From assembly GCA_037893225.1 (NCBI GenBank), contig JAZGUH010000443.1:186001-250000 (forward strand): 64,000 nt of DNA, written 5' to 3'. Shown one piece after another: positions 22,110 to 33,482 of this stretch. Position numbers and translations under genes: made by a program. Numbering within the stretch: the stretch's first letter is position 1; the number at the start of each line of letters is the position of its first letter. This DNA comes from Hippasteria phrygiana. Taxonomy: Eukaryota > Echinodermata > Asteroidea > Valvatida > Goniasteridae. Under the pieces are notes generated by a model that did no database searches, was not told the origin of the DNA, and worked only from the letters and a program-made list of their open reading frames with translations.

Positions 22110-24559
22110 TTAAGAGGCAGAAGCTAAAAGACTTGTCTTCAGAAGTGATTTAAAATGTGATAGAGATGGCGCCGAACGAATTTTAGTACTTAGGGTATTC
22201 CATATTCTGGTGCAATTAATGATTGGACTGTGTTTGTAGCACTCCGTTTTGTACTTAGGGATAATCAAATTATTAGCAGTAGCTCCTCTAGTATTGTAAT
22301 CGTGTGCATCTGAAAGACGTGTTACATTATTTGTTAAATACGACGGTGCAAGTCCATGAGTACATTTAAACATAAAAACTGCCTTTAAGTACAAAAATCG
22401 TTCATGTAATGGCAACCATCCTAATTCTTTAAAAAGTTCACTTGATGGAGTGTCAAAACCCTTAGACAAGATTAAATGGGCTGCATACTTCTGTAACTTA
22501 ATTAATTTATCATTGTGCATCCGATACCTATCCGACCATATTTGTGAGCAGTAGTCGAAGTGTGGTAAAACGAAAGCATTATACATTGTTTTTAGTACAT
22601 TAAATGGAATACATGGTTTTGCGCGTCTCAAGATTGCAAGTTTTGTCCGTACCGTCTTGACAACATGATCGACATGGTCAGTCCATTTTAACTCTTCATC
22701 AATTAATACGCCAAGGCATTTGATACTCTTGACCCGTTTAATTAAACACTGGTTAACTGACACTGTAATTTCGCTCGAATTCTTCAATTTTGCCTTTGTC
22801 CCTATGATCATAACATTCGTTTTATCAAAATTTAGCACAAGTCTATTATTCTCTAACCATCTGCTTATTTGGTCTGTCGCAACAGATAATTTGTTTGCAA
22901 CTTCATTTGCCGTTTTGCCGCTGACAGTAACAGTAGTGTCATCAGCAAACATGTCTACTATACCATCAGTAACTGCAGACGGCATGGAGTTCACATATAT
23001 AGAGAATAATAGCGGACCTAGAATTGAGTTTGAATTTCAAAGGCATTTTGAACGCTATCATTCTCGTTTGATGTACTGATATTGTTTTGCTCTGGTAGCT
23101 TCTCGGTCACTTTCTTTGCGCAGTTAATAAAATATTCATTAAAGACATTTGCAATATCGTTTGGCTTGTCACATTTATGACCTTCATGGTGCACTGTGTT
23201 TGGCAAAGTAGGTTTCTTCTTTGATATTACCTCATTAATACAGTTCCATATTTTCTTGCCGTTTCCTCTGTTAACACAAAGAATACCACGATAATGATCA
23301 GACTTCTCTTTTTGTATTGAGTGAGTGACTATTTCTCAGCGAGCGATATGCACTCCATAAATTCGTACTATTTGATTTAACAGCAGCTTTGTGCATTTTA
23401 TCTCGCTCTTTCATTAAGTCCACAATATCACGTGATATCCATGGACAGGCATTTTTCCTAATTTTCTTTTGCTGAAGAGGAATATGGGAATCGACAATAT
23501 TCATAAACATGTCAACCCACTTTTGACAAGCCAAATCTATGTCTTCAATGGTATCAAGAATTTCCCATTGTTGACAAGATAAAGCATGGATAAAATTCTG
23601 AATGTCGAGTTTATGAAATGGCCTGTATGATATATAATTATGACCATGCTGGGCTTGATATTGACGCTTGGTATTCCTAATAGTGTAGATAAGGAAATGG
23701 TCACTGACACCAGTGCAAAAAACCCCACTGTCCTTTATATACACATCTGGATTATTGACAAAGATTAAATCGATTATAGTTTTGCTTCGACTGGTTACCC
23801 TTGTTGGATACTGGATTAACTGCGTAAGCCCGTACATCTCTGTATAAAACTTCATATTTTTAGTATTGCTGTTTGACACACTTTCGGAAAAATTGCAGTA
23901 AGATAATTTCCTTATTGTCCATTACTGCTACAGATAAAACGTTATCAAGTTTTTCAAAGAAAAGACTACTAGAATTAGGTGGTCTATAAATAGATCCAAG
24001 TAATATCGGTGCACATCCATTTACCATACTTTATTTCGAGCCAAATATTTTCTAGATGCTCGGACTCGATATCAGATCTTTTCGTAAAAATGAATTGATT
24101 AGAAATGTAAACTGCAACACCACCACCGTGTCTAGTTCTGTCTTTTCTTACAATGGTAAACCCATCAATCGATATTTCATCATCTGATATTGTTGAATCA
24201 CACAGTGTTTCATTTAAACAAATTACATCAAAAGGCTTTAGTTTAAATAAATGTCGAAGTTCATCAATTTTACTAACCACACTGTGGATATTAAGATGAG
24301 CAAACTTTATACCTTTACCATTAAGTTTATGAATAGTTCCGTTTTCTAAATCACGGCAATTTATGGTGTGACACAAGTCCGGTGATTGTGCCCGAGATCC
24401 AGTGAGTGGCTCCTTGACTGGTTCGTTCTCTGCTGGTACTTGAACCATTCGGTCGCTTGTGATGGCAGTGATGGGCGTGGTCTTTGGAGGTAAAAGCGAT
24501 TGTCCTGTATTGACTGCGTTGCGGCTGGGGCATTTGGCGTTCTCATCCTTGTTTTCCAC
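22110..24559 (-). pseudogene. LINE ORF2 (endonuclease + partial reverse transcriptase), broken
   Basis: The endonuclease part (24,559-23,984) has FAHLNIHSV, VICLNETLCD and GGGVAVYI. Frame breaks follow near 23,930 and 23,250. The linker region contains FNEYFINCAKKVTEKL and then, at about 23,015, joins directly to ILGPLLFSIYVN and MFADDTTV, the RT catalytic box. The palm and fingers motifs that should lie between (about 180 residues in this family) are absent. The thumb and C-terminal part, LPHFDYCSQIW and LGWLPLHERF, runs open to 22,110. It cannot encode a working RT. Confidence 0.85.
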
Positions 24560-24713
24560 GCTCGTTCCGGAAAATCCCAGCCTCGGTCAGCACGAACAGC
24601 TTCCGCATACGTTGTGCCAGGGGCAACTCTAGGTATTTTACGGTAGTCATCTTGCTTGTCCGAGTCTGTTGGCTTTCTGGATTCTGGGTACAAGTAACGA
24701 AGAAAGTTCGTAG

Positions 24714-26157
24714 CTAATGCGGCCTGACCAGATCTGTTGAGGTGAATACCATCGGGGCATAAGTTAGCGTAACGTTAGCATTATCAATAAAGCCCCATCC
24801 CCGCTGGTGAGCAGCATCCTTTAAGTAATTGTTGGTAGCCTTTACTTTGGCTATTTCCGAGGCAGTCTCGCCGTACCGGTGAATGACGCCCGATAGAGCA
24901 AGCCGCTGGTGAGTCGGTACTTCAGGGTATGACTGGATTGACTCTACCAGTGAGACCACTTTGTCCCGGATGTCCTCAGCGCTGTCTTTTACGTTGTTGG
25001 TGCCGATGTGCAGGATTATCTCAGATGGTTTGTGTTGTTTCACATGAGCAATGACGTGTGGGTAGATGTCATCAACCCTGGCACCGGGTTTGGATGAACA
25101 TTGAACCTGCTTGGACCGCGAGAGCTTGTGACCTTTAATATGCTTGATCATGGAGTCACCGATTACCAAAACGTCAGTCCGGGGGGGAAGATTTACAGTT
25201 GTGTTGTTTGCGGTGCTTTTGTCGGTATTGACTAAGTTGCTGCTGGAAGGTTGGATATTCGGGTTGTTGCTGTGAGTGCTGGGTTTTCTCGCTAGAGACT
25301 TGGGTAGATTGCATGGCGTCGTAGTATGTGTCAATAATCCGTTCCATATCTCGAACGGAATCATCATTCGAGTCAGCTTCACTGCATTCAGACAATACTG
25401 AAAAGCGGTTTGAGGTCGTCACTGGGTCTGAACAATGGCTTTGTTGTGAAGATGCGCTCGGGCCTGCATTCACACTATTATTGTCTTCGTCGGTACTCAT
25501 CAGCATATCAATAGTTGCTTGAAGGCTGCGGCGTTCATCTTTTAGTTCTTGTAGTTGTTATTTGTCGGAATTTTCAACAACATTTACTTTATCAAAAAGC
25601 GCTGAAATTTGACTTGATAATTTTGAATCTAGCACTTTTATATCTTGTTGTAACTGGTTAACTGCAAATAGAATCTTTTCCAACATGGCGTGATTTGTAT
25701 CATGTGTAGGTACCGGTTCATGTGTATTTGCTCCGGGACGGTTTGCAGGTGTCATGGCGTCGTCGTTTGAAGCAGCAGTTGTTTTAGTTGATTTAGCCTT
25801 GGCATTACCGCTGTTGCTCAGGCAAGATTTAGGAAAGCTTGATCGGTGTTCAAACACAAAGAGACATAGTTCTCGTATGTCATCAGCTGCTGTCTCAGCA
25901 GATCTGCGTGCCTTTAGCGTACCTGAAATAGCTGCGTCGCCATCTTGGATCTGGTCACTGAGAACACATTTTTCTTTGGCCGATTCGAAAACAGTTTTCC
26001 TTGCTTTAAGTAGATCCTCCAGACAAAATTTGTTGATCAGCAATGGCTTTATTTGTTCAGTTGGTGACTGCTTGAGTTTTAGTAGCACATTCTTTAATTT
26101 AACATCAATCGTTGGCATAAAACTCGGAGCGTCGTCACACACACGTCCGTTCGCCAT
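24714..26157 (-). pseudogene. LINE ORF1 with SGNH esterase domain, broken
   Basis: Starts MANGRVCDDAPSFMP at 26,157. A TAA at 25,558-25,560 interrupts an otherwise continuous frame in a probable coiled-coil region (LQELKDERRSL follows in frame). A frameshift lies at about 25,200-25,380. The esterase then shows block I VIGDSMIKHI and block III LHIGTNN. The final block PDGIHLN is encoded near 24,740 but in another frame, so there is a third lesion. Esterase-bearing ORF1 proteins are RNA-binding chaperones in CR1/L2 elements. Confidence 0.8.
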
Positions 26158-26170
26158 GATAAAGTGCTAG

Positions 26171-26439
26171 CAGAAGGGGTGCACACATACTAAAGTACAA
26201 TAGAGAGTGTTCAACAAGGCATTGCCGCATACCAAACTATGACAATAGAGAGAAAGGAATGTGAGAAAGTAAAGGAAAAGAATGTTTAACAAGGACCGTG
26301 GAGGGACCAGATGATTCTTATATGTAGATCGGTCACACTCAACACCAGATTAAGAAGGATTGTAGGTAAGCTGATAGTGCAGTGGAGGGACCAGGTGACC
26401 AACCGGGTCGACTGGTCACACAAGAAAGCTAAACAAAAA
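26171..26439. other. Spacer between LINE and tandem array
   Basis: Purine-rich, with repeats of GGAGGGACCAG. May be the 5' end of the LINE or host sequence; undecided. Confidence 0.35.
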
Positions 26440-27246
26440 GGCATATACAAGCAATCAAACAAACAAACAATCAGACAGTTTCACATGTACCTTATGTTGG
26501 TCTGACATAAATGTTTATTCTTGTTTCCCAAGTAAAGGCAAAATTGGCTTAAAAATGTAATAACGCAAGTTACTGTGCAATTGCTAAAGTACACAAGTCC
26601 ATCTATGGCCTGTGTCGGTGCAAGGGTTTGTTTTCCCAATAGAAGAAAACAGTGAATAAAAATCAATGATAAATAATCAGGAAATGAGACAACACACACA
26701 ACAGAATTGCAAAACCAAAACTTTATTATTCAAAATGCAAGAAAACTGTTTACAAGCTTTTCCATTGATACAACAGCTGTCTTAAAACAAACGGCTCAAA
26801 GACAAATGAGTAGCAATCTAAACGACCAAAATGACATTAGAGATGAAAATATGGCCAAAAATATAAAGCCTACCTATCGAGGTCCTACATGTACATCGAT
26901 GGGCTGGTCCCCTTTCTCGAACGGTTTACGGTTGCCTTCAATTCCAAAGCCCACTTTCTATATATGGACAGCAGACTGACGTCCAGGCTGACTGGCTTAC
27001 AACACAAAATATGGAATTAATATACAGAAAATATACAAACAAGCAATAATTATACTTTATTCACGTACTTTACACTAAAAATGGAAACAGACAAAGTAGA
27101 TAAAGCATAAACAATGAAACAAGCAATCAGACAGACAATTTTACCTCATATTTTGTCAGAACATGACAATTTTATTGTTCGTTTTACCCAAAAATAGGAT
27201 GGATGTACACCTACAGCCAAAATCAGCTTAAAAATACATTAATTAA

Positions 27247-27391
27247 CCCTAGCCTTCCAGGGCATTTTTACTAGAACCCTGCCAGACGCATCTGCGGATT
27301 GCATACTTTGTCACATTGACTTGTGTACAGAGTCTAGCAAAGTGGAGCTGTCAGCACAGATGCACTGTGCTGCGTCTGGCAGGGTTAGGGG
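27247..27391. mobile_element. TTAA-bounded 145-bp element, array copy 1 (piggyBac-like MITE)
   Basis: Flanked by TTAA at 27,243-27,246 and 27,392-27,395. The ends are CCCTAGCC and GGTTAGGGG, with inner inverted words AACCCTGCCAGACGCA and TGCGTCTGGCAGGGTT. TTAA duplication and C-rich ends are hallmarks of piggyBac transposons. It is carried within a tandem unit, so this copy and the next are related by unit duplication. Confidence 0.7.
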
Positions 27392-28142
27392 TTAACTTGA
27401 GTTACTGTGTAAAGTACATGAGGCTACCTATGGCCAGTGTCGCTGCAAGGGTTGTTTTCCCAATATAAGAAAACAGTGGATACAAATAAATAAATGAAAT
27501 GAGACAAAACTGAAAACAATTGCAAAACCAGAAATTTATTATATAAAATGAAGAAAACTGAAAAAAGCTTTTCCAATTGATACGGCGGTCATATGGTCAT
27601 ACAGAATTTAGGACTGGTACATGTATGTGTCCCCCTAAAACATTCATTTAGGCGACACAAAAAGGAATGGGAATGATAGGGAATAGGAAATACCAACTTT
27701 TAGTTAAAAACACAAAACAAAATGCATGCCAACTAAATTTTTTTTAAATGATTTTTATCATATTTATTCAGTAATTTCACACAAATACATGATCAATACA
27801 CAATATTATAATACATGTATATCACATGTACATCTACCCAATGCAGCGATATATAAAACCAAAATGACAAAGATGAAAACAAGAATGAGGGAAAAACCCA
27901 CCAAAAACAAGACTAGAACCAGCATGCAAAATACGGAACTAGATGTGCATGAACATACAGAAAATACAAACAAAAAGTAGATAAAATAGCTGCATGTAAA
28001 TAACATACAAACAAGCAAGCAATCAGACAGACAATTTTACCTCATATTTTGTCAGAACATGACAATTTTATTGTTCGATTTACCCAAAAATAGGATGGAT
28101 GTACACCTACAGCCAAAATCAGCATAAAAATACAATAATTAA

Positions 28143-28287
28143 CCCTAGCCTTCCAGGGCATTTTTACTAGAACCCTGCCAGACGCATCTGCGGATTGCAT
28201 ACTTTGTCACATTGACTTGTGTGGAGATTCCAGCAAAGTGGAGCTGTCAGCACAGATGCACTGTGCTGCGTCTGGCAGGGTTAGGGG
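28143..28287. mobile_element. TTAA-bounded 145-bp element, array copy 2
   Basis: Flanked by TTAA at 28,139-28,142 and 28,288-28,291. Same length and internal words as 27,247-27,391, with a few substitutions. Confidence 0.7.
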
Positions 28288-29340
28288 TTAACGCGAGTTA
28301 TGTGTAAAGTACATGAGGCTACCTATGGCCAGTGTCGCTGCAAGGGTCGTTTTCCCAATATAAGAAAACAGTCGATAAAAATAAATAAATGAAATGAGAC
28401 AAAACTGAAAACAATTGCAAAACCTGGAATTTATTATTTAAAATGAAGAAAACTAAAAAAAGCTTTTCCAATTTATATGGTCATACAGAATTTAGGACTG
28501 GTAAGTGTCCCCCTAAAACATTCGTTTAGGCGACACAAAAAGGAATGGGTATTATAGGGAATAGGAAATAGGAAATACCAACTTTTAGTTAAAAATACAA
28601 AACAAAATGGATGCCGATTAATTTTTTTTAATGATTGTTATCATATTTATTCAGTAATTTCACACAAACACACGATCAAAGATGAAAACGAGAATGAGGC
28701 AAAAACCCACCAAAAACAAAACTAGAACCAGCATGCAAAATACGGAACTGACATGTGCATGTACATACAGAAAATACAAACAAGATAAAATAGCTGCATG
28801 TAAATAGCATACATGTACAAATATACAAGAAATCTGGCAGAAAATTTTACCTCATGCTGGTCACATTTTTTATTGTCTTATTTCCAGCAAAAATATTTAC
28901 AAGATAAAGGTGGAGGTACACCTGCAGAACAGGCCAAATCATGCGGAAAAATGTAACGCAAGTTACTGTGCAATTGCCGAAGTACATGAGGCTGTATGGC
29001 CAGTCACTGCATGGGTTTTCCCAATAGAAGCAAACAGTGGATACAAAACAATACGCAGCAAGAAATGAGACAAAACTGTGAATAGAATTCCAAAACTAGG
29101 AATTTATTATTCCAAATGCAAGAAAAACATTAACAAGCTTTTCAATTCACACATTATCAAAACAGCAGTCTTGAAACAAACAGTTTTTCTCAATCCACAA
29201 AATACACAGTCCATGATAACTGATTATATCAACTCATGGGAGAAATCAGATATTTCAAAATCCCGGTTATCCCAATTTCATTCAAACCGAATAACGGTTT
29301 ATCTGATTTCACCAAAAGTTCCCATCTAGCTCATAGTCAT

Positions 29341-30777
29341 GCCAAGAAAAAGTAATGAAAAGCCACATGAAAAGCCCTCGCAATATACATGTAGTTTGCA
29401 GGATTCAGTGACCACTGGCCATGGGCCTTTACAAAAACACTTCAGAGCTGTAATGTTGAAACAAAAATGGATGGGCAGGCTATTCATATACCAAGAAGAC
29501 CACTAGGCACTAGAGAGTGAGAGTTACAATCAGACCATGGAGCAAATTGGACGATGTTCCAGTTGTTTTCTTTAGCCTGTGTCACAAAAAATGGAAATTG
29601 CTTTCTAATATCCGGTTTCCAAAATCGAAACCAAATAGTGGAATTCAAACCGAATGTTAAAAATTTGGATTCATATCCCACCACTACAACCCAACATTTC
29701 AAAACTTGAACAATATTAATTAAGATGTAATAAACGATTTCTTTTGACAACTTCTATACAGTGGATTGTACAGTTGTGCATGGTAAGTGAATTTTGACAC
29801 GACAGCCACAAAATGGTCAGCTTCTGAAACTCACTGCTTTTGCACCAGCATTGAGTACAAAATTTCTGCATTCATAAAAGGCTAGTAAAACTCAAAGATG
29901 ACGCTGGGAACGTTTTTGATTTAATGGCAGACTGTAAAAGGAGAAGTGGTTTTTAGTTCAGGCAACATACAAATGGAAGCTTGCTAGACGTCCAGTGGGC
30001 AACTTGTATACATGTACATGCATTTAATGTGAAAATATGGCAGCAGGATATTACATTCTTTCCCTCAGAACATGAAATAAAGCATTTAATTCAGAATCAA
30101 CATTAAGATAACTAGACGAATGGTTCGGTGTTTGTGGACAAACAAGGGGCTATTTCGTTTTTTGTGTACAATTTTGTGATTAAAATAAAATTTCAAAAAA
30201 TTAAAAAAATCATAGAAAATTAGCCGATGACGTCATCATGACGTCACTTCGGCTTCTGCATGCTGGTGGCAGTATCTACCTACCCACCAATTTTCATGAC
30301 GATCATACCTATCCTTACATGTGTTTTTTAAAAGCACATTTTTGCTGACGTCATCATGACGTCACACATACCAAAGCTATAACAAAAAGAATTTTGAAAA
30401 TATCTTGTTTTGTTAGCTAGATATATTGAAAAAAATGTTAAGAGTTAAAAAAATCAAACATTCATAAAAAATCATGTGATGATGTCATTATGACGTAAAA
30501 GTTCGGCATACATTCTGAGCAGTAAGCCTAAGTGTCTGCCAAGTTTAAAGGCAATCGGCTGCATAAAAGTAGCCAAAGTGCCGGTAAGAAAGAAAACGTG
30601 TACAAATGCTATGGGCATTAGGCTAAAAAAGAAGAAAAAAAAAGAACAAATCTTAACGAAAACAAAGGCTGTTTCGGAAAAGTTTCCGAAACAACCAATA
30701 AAAAGTATTATACAACACCTGAATAAATCCCAGCCATCCGTATTACTGCGCTACAACAGGGCTGTCATTCACACAAC
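29341..30777. other. Gene-free stretch with clustered CRE palindromes
   Basis: No coding region. At 30,226-30,246 two TGACGTCA palindromes lie side by side (GATGACGTCATCATGACGTC), repeated at about 30,346-30,366 and weakly at 30,480-30,498. A short inverted pair GGCTGTTTCGGAAA / TTTCCGAAACAACC is at 30,668-30,697. Confidence 0.6.
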
Positions 30778-30997
30778 ATGGCGGCCGAGTTTCCCGAACT
30801 GCCGCGGTTTGTTCTCCTAACAGACGACCAAATATTGTAACTCGTAGGCGATGCTGACGCTCCAAATACAAAGAGACAAATCAAATATGCAGTGAAATGA
30901 TTAGATGAATTTGCAAGACACGCAGGAACAACGATCGAAGCTTTAACTGATTCGGAACTCGAAACATTTTTTTAGCGGTTTTATGCGGGACTGAGAA
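30778..30997 (+). pseudogene. Degenerate first exon of a DUF3504/Crypton-like recombinase gene
   Basis: From the ATG at 30,778 the frame reads MAAEFPELPRFVLLTDDQIL, then a stop, then DAPNTKRQIKYAV, a stop, LDEFARHAGTTIEALTD, and after another stop RFYAGLRR, followed by G|GTAAAC, a possible donor. This ordering resembles the N-terminus of metazoan proteins derived from Crypton tyrosine recombinases (KIAA1958/ZMYM-like, DUF3504). Three in-frame stops make it a fossil. Identity is from pattern memory. Confidence 0.5.
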
Positions 30998-31572
30998 GGT
31001 AAACGGCACGTTGTAACGTTACACCAAGAAATCCATGCATGCAATCTGTCGGATTTATTCAGGCGTTGTATAAAACAAATAATGAATGTTTCACATTCGG
31101 TGACAGAGGAATGTCCTATTCCACTCGGCTTCGCCTCGTGGAATGGAACATTCAATCTGTCACCTCATGAAATTATTCTTACCATCGCACTCATAAACAT
31201 TCATTACTTGTATACTATAATATACTTGCTGTCATCAGAAACTTGCTTTGGTTTGGGCCTTGGGTTGATAGTGCACACACAGCATTCCATAATGCATGTA
31301 ATGCACAGAACTCAGCATCAGTGTAACAACCCACAGGCCAGGTTGTGCATCCAAGCCTGCCTAGCCAAGCATATATACATGGCATGCCTAAACTTAAGAA
31401 AATCAGTCAACCGCGGAGGAGCTGTTGCATAACTATGTAATGAAAAAATACTTGAGAATACATGTGAATGCAGCTGGACCAATTCTGGGATTGTGTTGTT
31501 GAAGAAAAAAAGCTACATGTATATTACAGATGATAGATTATTAAAATTAAATAATTATTAATTAAATAAAAA

Positions 31573-31968
31573 TGATAATTCGTCAAACAATCCACAAGGG
31601 AAACTGACTAGGTAAATTTAAATACATTTTTAAAGTGAACAAAGAAACTGGCAGGAGCGGGATTCGAACCTGCGACCTTCGGGTTACCGTACCGGCGCTC
31701 TATCAACTGAGCTCACTTGCCCTATGTTGGCGGTCTCTCAAATTGTCAGTATCTTTGTTCGGGTGGGCACTAGTCAGAAGTCATAAACCCAGAATACCGG
31801 ATAGCCAGGGATCACACCCAATTTTACGATACAACCTGGGACGCGGCATTGTGGGAATCACTCAATGAGGATACGACTTTTTTTTACTGATAATTCGTCA
31901 AACAATCCACAAGGGGAACTGACTAGGTAAATTTGAATACATTTTTAAAGTGAACAAAGAAACTGGCA
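31573..31968 (+). mobile_element. TRIM-like element: 81-bp terminal direct repeats and an antisense tRNA-like segment
   Basis: 31,573-31,653 and 31,888-31,968 are direct repeats of 81 bp, starting TGATAATTCGTCAAACAA and ending AAACTGGCA (TG...CA). Both sides of the element show TAAAAA, consistent with a 6-bp target duplication. Next to the left repeat is a 73-bp complement of a complete tRNA-like sequence. The middle (31,725-31,887) has TAGCCAGGGATCAC and TCACTCAATGAGGATACGAC. No ORF and no clear polypurine tract. Related partial copies are at 32,722-32,893 and 54,860-55,065. Confidence 0.65.
31649..31722 (-). repeat. tRNA-like sequence inside the TRIM-like element
   Basis: The minus strand reads GGCAAGTGAGCTCAGTTGAT, then AGAGCG, and ends GGTTCGAATCCCGCTCCTGCCA-like: an A box (AGCTCAGTTGATAGAGC), a B box (GGTTCGAATCC) and a 3' CCA. 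The acceptor and anticodon stems have mismatches and position 33 is not T, so it is not called as a functional tRNA gene. Confidence 0.7.
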
Positions 31969-32117
31969 TAAAAATGAATAAATAATTTTATTTTTTTAAT
32001 TTTACACAACATCTTGTGACAGAGAAAATGAAGCAAGTACATATACCATGCTCAATTCCATTGCATGGGGAAGGGAAATGGGGTGGGGCAATAACAGGGG
32101 AGTGGAAAGGAGAGGGG

Positions 32118-32205
32118 GAAAGGGGGAGGGGGAGGGGGAGGGGGAGGGGGAGGGGGAGGGGGAGGGGGAGGGGGAGGGGGAGGGGGAGGGGGAGGGGGAG
32201 GGGAG
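32118..32205. repeat. (GGGGGA)n hexanucleotide repeat
   Basis: About 14 head-to-tail units, imperfect at both edges. It produces long artificial open frames on both strands. Confidence 0.95.
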
Positions 32206-32721
32206 GGAGAAGGGAAAATGAGAAAAGAGAAGGGGAGGGGACGGAGTAGGGGCAAAGGGGGAAAAGGGATGCAAGTCATCTGTCATGCATCAAAGTGTGA
32301 TGTCCCTGGCCTTGTTCCCAGCTAGGTTTACATGATTCTAATTGCTGCCTAAGTACATGAAAACACAGTCGTAATATGGATCACTGAAGTCTCATTCTCA
32401 TCGGAAGATGTCATTGTCTTTCCAAAAGAAACAGGAAAATGCTTGGGGCTCAACGACAGATTTAAAAAAAAATGTACATGTATTGCTACATCATTTATAT
32501 TTGTTTGGCATGATCATTGGCTCCACATGATTGTGCTTCGCCATCACATGACTACATGTAATGATAGGCAAGCATTGGTCAATTGCACACTGGTCAATTG
32601 CACACTGACCGATTGCACAGGGCAGATTATGCACAATCTGGCGATTGTGCAGGGCCAGTTTTTCCGGGCAATCTGCCAGATGTGTTTGAGCAATCTCTAA
32701 AGTTTAACATGTTACTAAGAT

Positions 32722-32893
32722 TCGTCAAACAATCCACATGGAAAACTGATTAGGTAAATTTCAATACATTTTCAAAGTGAACAAAGAAACTGGCGGGAGT
32801 GGGATTCGAACCTGCGACCTCCGGTCGGGTATTCCGCGGAGGTCGCAGGTTCGAATCCCGCTCCTGCCAGTTTCTTTGTTCACTTTGAAAATG
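32722..32893. repeat. Palindromic relative of the TRIM-like element
   Basis: A copy of the 81-bp repeat (ATTCGTCAAACAATCCACAT on to CAAAGAAACTGGCGGGAG) is followed by the tRNA B-box complement, a short centre (TCCGGTCGGGTATTCCG) and then the same sequence inverted, ending CAGTTTCTTTGTTCACTTTG. The arms are about 60 bp. Confidence 0.8.
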
Positions 32894-32963
32894 TTACTAA
32901 GATGTTAAAAATCTAAGAATGAATATGGATGACGGCCATTCCTGCGGTAAAAAAAAAAAAACA

Positions 32964-33482
32964 CCAGCAGCCGATTTCACGAAATCTTGCGCAATTGCAC
33001 AACTCTACTTACGCCACAATTTATTGCGTAAGTTGCGAAACATCTGTGACATTGTTAAAATCGATTTCACGAAAGTTAAGCAGTGCGTAAGTCACTGACT
33101 TGCGCCACAAATTATGGCGAAACTTACACACTCGTTTTAGGTGGCTTAAGTTTTCCGCACAAACACCGAAATGATGACTTAGCGGAAAGAGTTCCATATC
33201 TGGACATCACTTATACCTTGTGCACAAAGTCTATGGGCCATGACAGAAAAAGTGACACAAGTTGAAAATTTGTCCCTCCTAAATTCGTGTTCCTTCATCA
33301 GATTAACACTTTTTTGTAGGTTTTAAGTCATATTAAGGGAAAATAAGTAATGTCCAGATATGAAACTCTTTCCGTTTCGTGAAATGGATCGCAAGGATGT
33401 AGCGCAGCTGCACAACATTGTTATAGCGCAAGTCCTACGCCATGGCGTAAGTTACGCACAATTTTGTGAAATCGGCTGCTGG
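32964..33482. mobile_element. Inverted-repeat element CCAGCAGCCGATTTCACG, with another element nested in it
   Basis: The left end CCAGCAGCCGATTTCACGAA faces a right end TTTGTGAAATCGGCTGCTGG. Repeated GCGCAA/TTGCGC words lie near both ends. The 33,184-33,373 element is inserted inside. No target duplication was found. Confidence 0.7.
33184..33373. mobile_element. GGAAAGAGTTCCATATC MITE, nested copy
   Basis: 190 bp with ends GGAAAGAGTTCCATATCTGG and CCAGATATGAAACTCTTTCC. The same family, in reverse orientation, is at 47,811-48,001. No duplication is visible at this site. Confidence 0.75.

Larger units (their letters stand above)
21690..26170 (-). mobile_element. Non-LTR retrotransposon (CR1/L2-like), damaged, internally deleted
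   Basis: On the minus strand: ORF1 from 26,157, an SGNH-esterase segment, an endonuclease-reverse transcriptase ORF, a short 3' UTR with GGGTCTCCCTGGTAAAACA, and a (TAA)n tail at 21,691-21,706. ORF1 with an esterase followed by an APE-type endonuclease and an RT carrying FADD is the organisation of CR1/L2-group LINEs. Frames are broken by at least one stop and several indels, and the central RT is missing. The 5' limit is uncertain (near 26,170); no target duplication was confirmed. Confidence 0.88.
26440..29340. repeat. Degenerate tandem array, units about 0.65-0.9 kb
   Basis: The anchor AATCAGACAG...ATTTTACCT occurs at 26,469, 27,125, 28,021 and (diverged) 28,831, giving spacings of 656, 896 and 810 bp. 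Each unit then has TTACTGTG, GGCCAGTGTCGCTGCA, CCCAATA-AGAAAACAGT, AATGAAATGAGACAA, TTGCAAAACC, ATTTATTATT, AAGCTTTTCCAATT and a CATTTAGGCGACACAAAAA end in that order. The two middle units also contain an identical-looking 145-bp TTAA element. No coding capacity. Confidence 0.85.

Noticed and set aside
31649..31722. Functional tRNA gene on the minus strand
   Set aside because: Mismatches in acceptor and anticodon stems, no T at position 33, and a place inside a repeat with other diverged copies.
32016..32286. Open frames rich in Gly-Arg or Pro-Ser
   Set aside because: They are translations of the (GGGGGA)n repeat on both strands and have no homology or splice context.
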